DNA of 64,000 nt from Burkholderia sp. Bp9143 (GTDB taxonomy: Bacteria > Pseudomonadota > Gammaproteobacteria > Burkholderiales > Burkholderiaceae): contig NZ_QTPO01000015.1 in assembly GCF_003853645.1 (NCBI RefSeq), forward strand, positions 1-64,000. Reading direction: 5' to 3'. Positions 8,486 through 16,953 of this stretch are shown here, one piece after another. A program made the translations under genes and the position numbers. A model generated the notes under the pieces. It ran no database searches, was not told the DNA's origin, and saw only the letters and a list, made by a program, of their open reading frames with translations. How positions within the stretch are numbered: the first letter of the stretch is position 1; every line of letters starts with the position of its first letter.

Positions 8486-9453
8486 GCGTCGGAATCCTTC
8501 GTGGCGGACAGTTCGGTGCAGGCGCACGCATCGTCGCGGCGCGCGGCCTTGCCGGTCTGCCAGAAATCGAAATAGTTGAACCAGTTGTATGGGGCTGCGC
8601 GGCAATACCGGTCGAGCAGCGCGACGTAACGCACGAGCGCCGCGTCGACGGCCGCCGCGCGCGTGTCGCGGCGCACGTCGGAGAAATCGGCGAGCGTCTC
8701 GAAGTGCACATCGTAGCGGTTGCCGTCGCGATAGAGGCCCGTCATGAACAGCACCGGGCGCCGCAGCATCGCGGCCATGTACAGCGGCCCGAGTGGGAAC
8801 GCGGCCGGCGCGCCGAGCAGCGGCAGCCGCCGCAGCGATGCGGCCGCGTCGTCGAGCAGCGTGCGGTCGGCGAGCATCCCGACCATGCAGTTCGCATCGA
8901 GGCGCTCGCGCACCTTCAGCATCGAGTCGACCTGCCCGAGCGGAATCACTTCCGGCTTCGCGGCCGGATTCACGGCGGCGAGCGTCGCGTTGATCTTGCG
9001 CGCGTTCTCTTCGAACATCGTGACGACGACGCGCAGGTCCGGACGCGTACGGCCGATCGCGCGCACGACTTCGAAGCTGCCGAGGTGCGCGCCCATCAGG
9101 AATGCGCCGCGGCCGCCGGCGAGCGCGTCGTCGACCTGCGTCTCGCCGTGCAGCCGGATGTCGAACAGGTCGAAGCGGCCGTTCATCAGGTAGATGCGGT
9201 CGTGGATCGTCGCCGCGAACGTGAACACGTGCCGGTACACGTCGCGCCAGCGCGCGGGACGGCCGAGCGCGCGCCGCAGGTAGTCGCGCGACGCCGCGCA
9301 CGCGACCGGCGAGAACAGCACGAAGTAGATCGCGATGGCATGCAGCACGACGCGCGACGGCCGCCGGCCGAAACGCAGCGAGAGCCAGGTCATCGCGCGC
9401 AGCAACCCGGCGTTGCTGCGTTCCTGGCGCGCGGCCCATGCGGTGCGCTTCAT
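8482..9453 (-). CDS. LpxL/HtrB-like lysophospholipid acyltransferase of the polyene system
   Basis: A 323-residue acyltransferase of the LpxL/HtrB group. Visible are an N-terminal membrane helix (VVLHAIAIYFVLFSPVAC), the AFLMGAHLGSFEVVRAIG block (HX4E: His in GAHLGSFE with Glu four residues on), GMLADRTLL and PLLGAPAAFPLGPLYMAAML, all typical of the family. In aryl polyene loci such enzymes are thought to place the polyene acyl chain, or a fatty acid, on the lipid or glycan anchor at the inner membrane. ATG 9453 overlaps the stop of the fused ligase-dehydratase. The C terminus is Cys/Asp-rich and not conserved in appearance. Confidence 0.82.
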   Translation of the reverse strand: MKRTAWAARQERSNAGLLRAMTWLSLRFGRRPSRVVLHAIAIYFVLFSPVACAASRDYLRRALGRPARWRDVYRHVFTFAATIHDRIYLMNGRFDLFDIRLHGETQVDDALAGGRGAFLMGAHLGSFEVVRAIGRTRPDLRVVVTMFEENARKINATLAAVNPAAKPEVIPLGQVDSMLKVRERLDANCMVGMLADRTLLDDAAASLRRLPLLGAPAAFPLGPLYMAAMLRRPVLFMTGLYRDGNRYDVHFETLADFSDVRRDTRAAAVDAALVRYVALLDRYCRAAPYNWFNYFDFWQTGKAARRDDACACTELSATKDSDA

Positions 9454-11279
9454 GGCTGCGCGCCGTCCTGCGCGGCCGGCGCCGCGGACAACACGCCGGT
9501 CGCGACGTCGCGCGCGCCGGCGCGCAGCGTGAAGCGGATCGCGCCGCCGGCCACTGCATCGAACGCGAGGTCGAGCGGTTCGCCTGGCGCGACCGGGCTC
9601 AGGAATTTGGCGGAAGCCAGCCGCCACGTATCGAGCGGGCGGTTCAACGATGCGCCGAGCGCGGCGATCGCGTGATCGAGCAGCACGACGCCCGGCACGA
9701 TCGGATGACCGGGGAAATGACCGGGCAGCGCCGGGTGATCGGCGGGAATCGTGAACGCGAGCGGTGCGTCCGTCGCGGCGCGATCGGGAACGTCGGCCCC
9801 GGTGCCCCGCGTGTGCCGTGCGACGAGCGCGGCGAGCACGTCGCGCGGCAGCTTGCCCGTTTCGTTGCGCGGCAGTGCATCGACGAACACGAGCGGACGC
9901 GGCATGAACGCGGGATCGATCCGTTCGCGCAGCGCGCGCTGCAGGTCGGCCGCGGCGAGCGTCGGCGCGACCACGAGCGCGACAAGGCGCGTGACCGGTT
10001 CGTGGGTCGCATCGGCGTCGGCCGGCGCGGTTTCGTCCGGCATGAAGAACACGCCGTCGACGACGTCGGCGATCGCGTTCAATTGATGATTCAGGTAGGC
10101 GAGCGACGTGCGCTTGCCGGCGATGTTGACGAGGTCCGCCTTGCGGCCGTGCAGCAGGAACCGGCCGTCGCCGAGCAGCTCGAGTGCGTCGCCCATTGGC
10201 ACGGGGGTTTCGACGTGTCCGCCCGACACCCACACGGTCGGGCTGCCGTCGTCGCCCGCGGCGTCGTGGTCCGACGCGTCATGCGCCGCGCGCGCGTCGA
10301 GCCGGATGCCCGGGAACAGTTGCCACGCCGCGCCCTGCGACGTGCGGCGCGTCCCGATCTGGCCGGTCTCGGTGCTGCCGTAGATCTCGACGAGCGGCGC
10401 ATCGAGCGCCGCCTCGGCTTCGCACGCGAGTTTTTCCGACAGCGGCGCGGTGGCCGACAGCACGAGCGCGGCCGGCGGCAGCGCATGGCCGGCCGACAGC
10501 AGCGCGCGCAGGTGGATCGGCGACGTGACGAGTACGCGCGGCTGCGGGATCGCGGCGAGTTCGTCGCGAATGTCGATCGGATAGAACGGCTGGCGGTTGC
10601 TGAATGCGAGGCCGCCGATCAGCGCGAGCAGCACCGTCGACTCGAAGCCGTACATGTGCTGCGCGGGCACGGTGCCGATCAGCGTGGCCGCGCGGCCATC
10701 GAGCAGGCCGAGGCGGTCGGCCGCCGCGCGCACGCAACCGACCAGGAAGCCCCAGGTCTTGCGGTGCGGCACCGGCGCGCCGGTCGAGCCGGACGTGAAC
10801 ACGTACGCCATGATCCGCGACGCGTCGATCTGCGGCACCACGCACGGTGCGTCGTGGGGGAGGTCGCCGGGTGCGGTGTCCGGATACGCGAAACGCGGCA
10901 GGTCGATCGTGCAGTCCGGCGCGTCGTGCAGGCAGAACGCGTCCGGTGCGAACGATGCGAGTTGGCGAACCATCTCCGGCGTGTGCGTCGATGGCAGCAG
11001 GCTGATCCTGCCGGCGACGAGCGCCGCGCACAGGCTGACCGCGAAGCGGTAGCGGTCGCGGCACACGTTGAACACATGGCCGCCGGCGGGCAGCGCGGCG
11101 GCCACGCGCGCGACGTCGGCGACGAACGTGCGGACGGTGACGGGCGTGCCATCGCGCCAGGCGATCGTCTGGTCCGGCGAAGAATGGAATACCAGCGGGT
11201 GAGTCGGCATAAATCGGCTGAAGCGGGAAGCGGTGACCGGCGCGGCCGCGATGCGGCGCCGCGCCGGCCATGAATTCAT
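9450..11279 (-). CDS. Fused AMP-dependent acyl/aryl ligase and ApeI-like hot-dog dehydratase
   Basis: From ATG 11279, which overlaps the upstream stop, the protein is 609 residues; MPTHPLVFHSS at 11210 is an alternative start giving 586. The first about 470 residues are an adenylate-forming ligase: P-loop FTSGSTGAPVPHRK, YGSTETGQIG, GKRTSL and the C-terminal catalytic lysine region NETGKLPRD. The last about 100 residues are a FabA/FabZ-type dehydratase with HPALPGHFPGHPIVPGVVLL, whose His in GHFPGHP is the family active site. In other polyene clusters these are separate genes (ApeH and ApeI). The ligase half could activate the hydroxybenzoate starter made by the nearby chorismatase. That substrate is inferred. 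Confidence 0.85.
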   Translation of the reverse strand: MNSWPARRRIAAAPVTASRFSRFMPTHPLVFHSSPDQTIAWRDGTPVTVRTFVADVARVAAALPAGGHVFNVCRDRYRFAVSLCAALVAGRISLLPSTHTPEMVRQLASFAPDAFCLHDAPDCTIDLPRFAYPDTAPGDLPHDAPCVVPQIDASRIMAYVFTSGSTGAPVPHRKTWGFLVGCVRAAADRLGLLDGRAATLIGTVPAQHMYGFESTVLLALIGGLAFSNRQPFYPIDIRDELAAIPQPRVLVTSPIHLRALLSAGHALPPAALVLSATAPLSEKLACEAEAALDAPLVEIYGSTETGQIGTRRTSQGAAWQLFPGIRLDARAAHDASDHDAAGDDGSPTVWVSGGHVETPVPMGDALELLGDGRFLLHGRKADLVNIAGKRTSLAYLNHQLNAIADVVDGVFFMPDETAPADADATHEPVTRLVALVVAPTLAAADLQRALRERIDPAFMPRPLVFVDALPRNETGKLPRDVLAALVARHTRGTGADVPDRAATDAPLAFTIPADHPALPGHFPGHPIVPGVVLLDHAIAALGASLNRPLDTWRLASAKFLSPVAPGEPLDLAFDAVAGGAIRFTLRAGARDVATGVLSAAPAAQDGAQP

Positions 11280-11920
11280 CGTGACGGCTGCGTCGACGCG
11301 CGGTACGCGCGCACCGCGTCGACCATCCGCGGCCGCGCGTCGTGCGGCAGCGCGAAGCGCCGGCACGCATGCTCGGCGGCGAACATCACGGCGACGAGCG
11401 GCAGCGACAGGTAGTTCGCGAACGTCGACCACACGACGATCGGCGCGGTCGCGAACAGCAGCGTCGACACGGCGGCGATCGCGACGAAGAACAGCGTCCA
11501 TGCGAGCGTGATGCGCCGCGTATAGCGCGCGACGGCCGGCGTGACCGTGCCGTGGATCATCGTCGCGAAGCGCGTGCACAGCGGCACCTGGCCGCCCATC
11601 AACGTGCGGCCGAACAGCAGCGCCATCGCGACGTTGAAGCTCGCGTGCTCCAGATACAGGCCCCATTCGAAATGACGCGCGAGCGGGATGCGCGCGGCCC
11701 ACAGCGCGACGGCGGCCAGCAGCCACGCCGGCACGAGCCATGCACGCCGCGGCGAGCGCAGCGCCGCGCCGAGCACGAGCAGCAGCGGCGGCACGAGCGC
11801 CATCGCGAGGCCGAAGCCATGCGCGCCGGGCGTCGCGGCCGCGTAATGCGCGCCGATCTGGTACGCCACCACCGCGGCGAGCGCGCCGGCGCCGCGTGCG
11901 ATGTCGAGCGGCGTGCTCAT
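11276..11920 (-). CDS. Integral membrane protein of the polyene operon (COG4648/ApeG-like)
   Basis: A 214-residue polytopic membrane protein with about six hydrophobic stretches (GALAAVVAYQIGAHYA, GLAMALVPPLLLVLGAAL, WLVPAWLLAAVALWAARI, a mid region ending MALLFGRTLMGGQVPLCTRF, TLAWTLFFVAIAAVSTLLF, ANYLSLPLVAVMFAAE). Similar proteins open aryl polyene operons and are of unknown biochemical function. The ATG at 11920 has GGAG about 10 bases upstream, and this is the first gene of the ten-gene minus-strand operon. The stop overlaps the next gene (ATGA). Family naming rests on topology, the LFGRTLMGGQxPL region and gene context. Confidence 0.75.
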   Translation of the reverse strand: MSTPLDIARGAGALAAVVAYQIGAHYAAATPGAHGFGLAMALVPPLLLVLGAALRSPRRAWLVPAWLLAAVALWAARIPLARHFEWGLYLEHASFNVAMALLFGRTLMGGQVPLCTRFATMIHGTVTPAVARYTRRITLAWTLFFVAIAAVSTLLFATAPIVVWSTFANYLSLPLVAVMFAAEHACRRFALPHDARPRMVDAVRAYRASTQPSR

Positions 11921-12513
11921 CGCGGCGCTCCGGGGGCGCGGCGCGAGTGCGGGCGCGCGTGGCCGCCGGCCGCCGCGGTACGGCGGCGGACGGGCAGGCA
12001 AACCGGTGCGAGACGAACGGATGGGCGCGGCATGGTTGCTGGAAACATCGTGCGGATCGGGGCCGGACGCATGCGTCGGGCCGTCAAACATCATATGAAT
12101 GGCGGCCGGGACACGTGTTCCGGCCGGCTGTCGTGCACGCACATTTTAGGGCCGCGGCGTGGCGGTTCGAGACGGGCGCAGCCGGGTTTTGTAACCGAAT
12201 GTATGGCAGCGCACTGACGCTTTCGCGGCGGCGATCCATTTCCATCCGAAGCGGCTCAAGCGTCTGCTGCGATCGGGTCCCGAAACCGGGCGCGGCGGGG
12301 GCTCTTCAGTCTGTAACCATTCGCGGTATACGCGCAGATACCCATCGTCTAGAATCCGCGTAACTTTTACAAATGATCCCCAATAACGCAGGCGGGGAAG
12401 CCGGCAGACGCCGGAGGGACGGAGATTCGCGCGCGCTTCGCACGCGCTGATCGTGCACGACGGTTTGCCGTTTCCGGGCGCCTCCCGCTGCCATCGGCCG
12501 CCTGCCCGCAAGC
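11921..12513. promoter_or_regulatory. Divergent control region of the polyene locus
   Basis: This 593-base stretch separates the two divergent polyene transcription units and holds no convincing gene. For the plus strand there is a candidate -10 TAGAAT at 12350-12355 with only a weak -35 about 17 bases upstream. TGTAACC occurs twice in the same direction (12190-12196 and 12312-12318), followed by AT-rich bases, and could be a regulator site. A short ATG frame at 12374-12451 (25 residues, Arg-rich) has no ribosome-binding site and looks random. Bases 12230-12375 are slightly less GC-rich than the surroundings. Confidence 0.45.
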
Positions 12514-12777
12514 ATGATGAACGCACTGGAACAAGAGCTCGCCACGCTGATCATCGGCGAACTGAATCTCGAAGACGTCCCGCTCGAAACGGTGACGGCC
12601 GGGACCCCGCTTTATGGCGAGGGCTTCGGGCTCGACTCCATCGACATCCTGGAAATCGCGCTGCTGATCTCGAAGAAGTACGGCTTCGAGCTGCGCTCGG
12701 ACAATCCGGACAACCAGAAGATCTTCGCGACGCTCGGCGCGCTTGCCGCGTACGTCGCCGCGCACCGTACGAAGTGA
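12514..12777 (+). CDS. Acyl carrier protein of the polyene system
   Basis: An 87-residue acidic carrier protein. The phosphopantetheine attachment serine is Ser42 in FGLDSIDILEI, a normal ACP DSL/DSI motif, followed by the helix III region LLISKKYGFELRS. It should carry the growing polyene through the ketosynthase, reductase and dehydratases of this locus. ATG 12514 is followed directly by a second ATG at 12517; either could start. It is the first plus-strand gene of the divergent unit, followed 114 bases later by the reductase. Most aryl polyene clusters encode two ACPs; only one is visible here. Confidence 0.9.
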   Translation: MMNALEQELATLIIGELNLEDVPLETVTAGTPLYGEGFGLDSIDILEIALLISKKYGFELRSDNPDNQKIFATLGALAAYVAAHRTK

Positions 12778-12891
12778 CGGCGGCGCGCGCGGGCGCGACG
12801 CGGCACGCAGCGGATGACGGCACGCGGCGGCGGTCGCTGGACGAACCCGCCGCGTCGATCGAAGGGGGAACGCGATGAACGGAGCAATTCG

Positions 12892-13608
12892 ATGCGGGCG
12901 CTCGTAACGGGCGGCAGCGGCACGCTCGGGCAGGCGATCTGCACGACGCTCGCGCAGGCCGGCCACGAAGTCTGGGTGCACGCGAACCGGAATCTCGCGC
13001 AGGCGGAGGCGGTCGCGCAGCAGATCGTCGCGGCCGGCGGCACCGCGCATGCGATTGCATTCGACGTGACCGACGCGGATGCGACGCTCGCCGCGCTCGC
13101 GCCGTTCATCGACGACGCGCCGGTGCAGATTCTCGTCAACAACGCGGGCATCCACGACGACGCGCCGATGGCCGGTATGTCGCGCCGGCAATGGCACGAC
13201 GTGATCGACGTGACGCTCAACGGTTTTTTCAACGTGACGCAGCCGTTGCTGCTGCCGATGATCCGCACGCGGCGCGGCCGGATCGTCAACATCGCGTCGG
13301 TCGCCGGCGTGACCGGCAACCGCGGACAGGTCAATTACGCCGCCGCGAAGGCGGGGCTGATCGGCGCGACGAAGTCGCTGTCGCTGGAGCTCGCGTCGCG
13401 CGGCATTACCGTGAACGCGGTCGCGCCCGGCATCATCGAATCGCCGATGGCCGACCATGCGTTTCCCGCCGAACGGATCAAGCAGCTCGTGCCGGCGCAA
13501 CGCGCGGGCCGGCCCGATGAAGTCGCGGCGATGGTCGCGTATCTGGTATCCGATGCGGCCGCCTACGTGACGGGACAGGTGCTGTCCGTCAACGGCGGGC
13601 TCGCATGA
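12892..13608 (+). CDS. 3-oxoacyl-ACP reductase (FabG/ApeQ-like)
   Basis: A 238-residue short-chain dehydrogenase beginning at ATG 12892 with GGAG seven bases upstream. It shows the NADPH loop TGGSGTLG, NNAG near residue 80, the catalytic Ser in NIASVAGVTGNRG, the YAAAK motif and the C-terminal TGQVLSVNGGLA of FabG proteins. In this locus it would reduce the 3-oxoacyl-ACP formed by the ketosynthase, giving the 3-hydroxyacyl group that the two dehydratases convert to a conjugated double bond. It is distinct from the PhaB-type enzyme at 305-1048. A different ATG at 12875 is out of frame. Confidence 0.87.
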   Translation: MRALVTGGSGTLGQAICTTLAQAGHEVWVHANRNLAQAEAVAQQIVAAGGTAHAIAFDVTDADATLAALAPFIDDAPVQILVNNAGIHDDAPMAGMSRRQWHDVIDVTLNGFFNVTQPLLLPMIRTRRGRIVNIASVAGVTGNRGQVNYAAAKAGLIGATKSLSLELASRGITVNAVAPGIIESPMADHAFPAERIKQLVPAQRAGRPDEVAAMVAYLVSDAAAYVTGQVLSVNGGLA

Positions 13609-13705
13609 CGACGCGCGCGGCGTCGGCTTGACGCGAAGCAACGGCGCGCAACGCGGCGCGTGGTCATGATGCCGCGAGCGCGCGCCGCATAGTGAGGAAA
13701 TCGAA

Positions 13706-15004
13706 GTGTCAGTGCATCCAGTCGACGCCGAACGGCGAGCGTGTTCCCTGTCGTCCGCCACGAATGCGGTCGCACGTGGACACATGGCAGCCGGGCCCGC
13801 CGCATCGCGAGCGGGCCTCTGGCCCGCAGCGAACGGCGGCAACCGTGCGTTGCGACTCGTCCAGGTCGATCATGCGCGGCTGGCCGCGCTGCTGCACGCC
13901 GCGCAGCAGCGGGGCGACGCACTCGAGCACGTATTTCCCGGTGCGCTGGGCGCGGTCTGCATCGGCGCGGCCGGGGTGCCGGCCGATGCGATGGCTCGCA
14001 TGCTCGCCGCCGCCGCACCCGACCTGCCGCTCGCGCCGGTGCAGATGGCACTGCTCGATGCCGGCGGCCACGCACGCGCCGGTGCGGTCTGCGAAATCTG
14101 GCAGTGCGACGCGCCCGACCTGCGCAGCGAGCGACGCGGCGCGCTGCAGTACCGCTACAGCGAAGCGGCGGGGCTCGTGTTCGGCAGCATCGTCATGCAG
14201 GAAGCGCAGGAGGTGCAGGCAACGGCCGATGCGGATCGCGACGGCGGCACGCCGCTCGAGCGCGCCACACACGATGCGTACCGCGCGCTGTTCGACGTGC
14301 TCGATACGCTCGGTATTCCGTACCCGCTGCGGATCTGGAACACCGTGCCGGCGATCAACGCGCAGCAGTTCGGGATCGAGCGCTATCGTCAGTTCAATAT
14401 CGGCAGGCAGCGTGCGTTCGACGCGTGCCGCCGCGCGCTGACGGGCGGCGTGCCGGCCGCCTGCGCGCTCGGTTCGGTCGTGCCGGTCGCGGGCGACATG
14501 CCGCCGGCCGCGCCGCTCGCGATCCATTTCATCGCGAGCCGCACGCCGGCCGATCCGGTCGAGAATCCGCGCCAGGTCAGCGCGTATCACTACCCGGCGG
14601 ATTACGGCCCGCGTGCGCCGACGTTCGCGCGCGCGGCCGCATGGCCCGGCGACGATGCCGCGCCGCTGCTGTTCGTGTCGGGCACCGCCAGCATCGTCGG
14701 GCATCGCACCGTGCATCGCGGCAACGTCGTCGCGCAAACGCGCGAGACGATCGCGAACCTGGCTGCCGTGCTCGAGCAGGCCGCGCGGCAGGGGCACGGC
14801 CCGTTCACGCTCGCCGACCTGAGCTATCGCGTCTACGTGCGCGACGCCGGGGATGCCGCGGCGCTCGCCGCGATCGAACGTGAACTGCGCGATGCGGCGG
14901 GCTCTGGCGTGCGGCCGCTGTTCGTCCACGCGGACGTGTGCCGCGACGATCTGCTGGTCGAGATCGAGGCGAGCGCCGGCCATCCGCTGGAGCACCTGTC
15001 GTGA
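13706..15004 (+). CDS. xanB2: Chorismatase / hydroxybenzoate synthase (XanB2-like)
   Basis: A 432-residue protein of the chorismatase family (FkbO/Hyg5/XanB2). Recognisable blocks are YSEAAGLVFGSIVM, LRIWNTVPAINA, QFNIGRQRAFD, AIHFIASRTP, NPRQVSAYHYPADYGPRAP, LFVSGTASIVGHRTVH and QTRETIANLAAVL. XanB2-type enzymes convert chorismate to 3- and 4-hydroxybenzoate; in Xanthomonas the product primes xanthomonadin and feeds ubiquinone. Its place directly after the ACP and reductase of a polyene locus suggests it makes the aryl starter. The GTG start at 13706 is supported by GAGGA about 8 bases upstream. The first about 50 residues are low-complexity and may not be conserved. The exact 3-/4-hydroxy ratio cannot be read from sequence. 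Confidence 0.85.
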   Translation: MSVHPVDAERRACSLSSATNAVARGHMAAGPAASRAGLWPAANGGNRALRLVQVDHARLAALLHAAQQRGDALEHVFPGALGAVCIGAAGVPADAMARMLAAAAPDLPLAPVQMALLDAGGHARAGAVCEIWQCDAPDLRSERRGALQYRYSEAAGLVFGSIVMQEAQEVQATADADRDGGTPLERATHDAYRALFDVLDTLGIPYPLRIWNTVPAINAQQFGIERYRQFNIGRQRAFDACRRALTGGVPAACALGSVVPVAGDMPPAAPLAIHFIASRTPADPVENPRQVSAYHYPADYGPRAPTFARAAAWPGDDAAPLLFVSGTASIVGHRTVHRGNVVAQTRETIANLAAVLEQAARQGHGPFTLADLSYRVYVRDAGDAAALAAIERELRDAAGSGVRPLFVHADVCRDDLLVEIEASAGHPLEHLS

Positions 15005-15120
15005 AGCGCGCGGGCCTGTCGCTGCGCGAACCGTCGCCTGCTGTCGACGAAGCCTGTCGGCAGTCGCCTGCAGGTCATAAACTTTTGTCAGGATCCTCGT
15101 CTTCGCAATCGGCCGTTCCC

Positions 15121-15927
15121 ATGTCCAAGCTGCACGCCTCGTCCACTCATCTCGTACTGATTCCGAGCTACAACCCGGGCGTCAAGGTCGACACGACCGT
15201 GCGCAACGCCCGCGCGCAGTGGAATCCGGTGTGGGTCGTCGTCGACGGCAGCACCGACGGCAGCGCCGAGCGGCTGCAGGCGATGGCCGAGCGCGACCCC
15301 GGGCTGCGCGTGATCGTGCTGCCGGAGAACCGCGGCAAGGGCGCCGCGGTGCTGGCCGGGCTCGACGCGGCGGCCGCGAGCGGCTTCACGCACGTGCTGA
15401 CGATGGATTCCGACGGCCAGCATCCGGCCGACCTGATTCCCGAATTCATGGCCGCGTCCCAGGCGGCGCCGGACGCGATGGTGCTGGGCCTGCCGAAGTT
15501 CGACGCGAGCGCGCCGCAGTTGCGCGTACAGGGCCGGCGGCTGTCGAACGGATGGGCCGACCTCGAGACGCTATGGGCCGGGATCGGCGATTCGCTGTAC
15601 GGTTTTCGCGTGTACCCGGTCGCGCCGCTTGCCGCGATCATGCGTCGCCAGCCCTGGATGCGCGGCTTCGACTTCGATCCGGAAGCCGCCGTGCGGCTGT
15701 GCTGGGCCGGGGTGCGGCCGATCCGCATCGAAGCGCCGGTGCGCTACTTCGGCGCGCACGAGGGCGGCGTGTCGCATTTCCACTATGGCCGCGACAACGC
15801 GCTGCTCGTGTGGATGCACCTGCGGCTGTTCGCCGGTTTCGTGGTGCGGCTGCCCATGCTGGTCGCGCGGCGGCTCACGCGCCGGTCGCGTTCCGCGTTC
15901 AGCCGGACGTCCGGCCGCGGCGATTGA
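15121..15927 (+). CDS. Family 2 glycosyltransferase of the polyene locus
   Basis: A 268-residue GT-A fold glycosyltransferase: LVLIPSYNPG at the start, VVVDGSTDGSAE, GKGAAVLAGLDAA and the metal-binding region TMDSDGQHPADL, then YGFRVYPV and a C-terminal segment with hydrophobic residues (ALLVWMHLRLFAGFVVRLPML) that may associate with the membrane. It probably transfers a sugar to the lipid or glycan anchor of the polyene, as the glycosyltransferase domain in other aryl polyene clusters is thought to do. Start ATG 15121. The preceding 116 bases after the chorismatase include an AT-rich stretch (CATAAACTTTTGTCAGGATCC) that may hold a second promoter. Confidence 0.82.
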   Translation: MSKLHASSTHLVLIPSYNPGVKVDTTVRNARAQWNPVWVVVDGSTDGSAERLQAMAERDPGLRVIVLPENRGKGAAVLAGLDAAAASGFTHVLTMDSDGQHPADLIPEFMAASQAAPDAMVLGLPKFDASAPQLRVQGRRLSNGWADLETLWAGIGDSLYGFRVYPVAPLAAIMRRQPWMRGFDFDPEAAVRLCWAGVRPIRIEAPVRYFGAHEGGVSHFHYGRDNALLVWMHLRLFAGFVVRLPMLVARRLTRRSRSAFSRTSGRGD

Positions 15928-16077
15928 TGGCCCGATTGCCATCAATTAGCTGAGCAATCGCGCCGTTCGTTTCGCATCGGCCGGTAATCAACCTGTCATT
16001 CGATGTAAACATCTGGTAATTTTCTGCCGGATTATGCAAAATCGCCGCTCCCAAATACAACTACCGAGGGATCCGGG

Positions 16078-16839
16078 ATGCATATCAAGAAAGCGGCGGC
16101 CGCGTGTGGCATGGTTTTCCTGTTGAGCGCATGCGGTGGCGTGCAGAGTCTCGACGCGAACAGCCTGACGTCGGCGGGGACCAACCTGTTCAAGGCGGCG
16201 ACGCTGTCGGACAGCGACATCGCGGCATTGTCGAACGACTCGTGCAAGTCGAGCGACGCCGAATCGAAGATCGCCGCGCCGAACAGCGCGTACGCGAAGC
16301 GCCTGACGAAGGTGATGAAGGGCTTCGGCGACATGACGCTGAACGGCCAGAAGATCAACTACAAGGTCTACATGACCAAGGACGTCAACGCGTGGGCGAT
16401 GGGCAACGGCTGCGTGCGCGTGTACAGCGGCCTGATGGACATGATGAACGACGACGAACTGCGCGGCGTGATCGGTCATGAAATGGGCCACGTCGCGCTG
16501 GGTCACTCGAAGAAGGCGATGCAGACCGCCTACGCGGTCAGCGCGGCGCGCGGCGCGGCCGGCGCGGCATCGCCGGGCGTCGCGGCCCTGACGAGTTCGC
16601 AGCTCGGCGACATCACCGAGAAGTTCATCAACGCGCAGTTCTCGCAGACGCAGGAAAGCGCGGCCGACGACTACTCGTTCGACCTGATGAAGCAGAAGAA
16701 CATGAGCCAGAAGGGCCTCGTCACCGCGTTCCAGAAGCTCGCGCAGCTCGATGGCGGCAAGAGCTCGATGATGAGCTCGCACCCGTCGTCGGCGAGCCGC
16801 GCGCAGCACATCCAGGATCGCATCGCGAAAGGCAGCTGA
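16078..16839 (+). CDS. M48 family metalloprotease lipoprotein (LoiP/YggG-like)
   Basis: A 253-residue lipoprotein: the signal peptide ends in lipobox LLSAC with Cys19 as the acylation site. The M48 zinc motif HEMGH is at residues 134-138 (His134, Glu135, His138), with the downstream third ligand Glu in QESAADDYSF. A C-terminal block SSHPSSASRAQHI is typical of the family. It is likely anchored in the outer membrane or periplasmic face and involved in envelope protein quality control. ATG 16078 has GAGGG about 10 bases upstream. It is monocistronic: 150 bases of non-coding sequence precede it, and a strong terminator follows 41 bases after the stop. Confidence 0.88.
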   Translation: MHIKKAAAACGMVFLLSACGGVQSLDANSLTSAGTNLFKAATLSDSDIAALSNDSCKSSDAESKIAAPNSAYAKRLTKVMKGFGDMTLNGQKINYKVYMTKDVNAWAMGNGCVRVYSGLMDMMNDDELRGVIGHEMGHVALGHSKKAMQTAYAVSAARGAAGAASPGVAALTSSQLGDITEKFINAQFSQTQESAADDYSFDLMKQKNMSQKGLVTAFQKLAQLDGGKSSMMSSHPSSASRAQHIQDRIAKGS

Positions 16840-16879
16840 TCGCCGATCGAAGCGCCGGCCCCGTCCGGCGCCCGGGATG

Positions 16880-16923
16880 AACACAACCCCACGCTCTTCT
16901 TTCGGGCGTGGGGTTGTGTTTTT
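16880..16923 (+). terminator. Rho-independent terminator after the M48 gene
   Basis: A perfect stem of about 15 bp (AACACAACCCCACGC at 16880-16894 with its complement at 16906-16920), an 11-base loop, and TTTTT at 16919-16923. It separates the M48 gene from the convergent lldP. Confidence 0.92.
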
Positions 16924-16953
16924 CGGGGACCGGAAAGCGGCCGCGCCGCTTGC

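Noticed and set aside
12374-12451. A 25-codon ATG frame before the ACP gene
   Set aside because: No ribosome-binding site and random Arg/Gly-rich translation.
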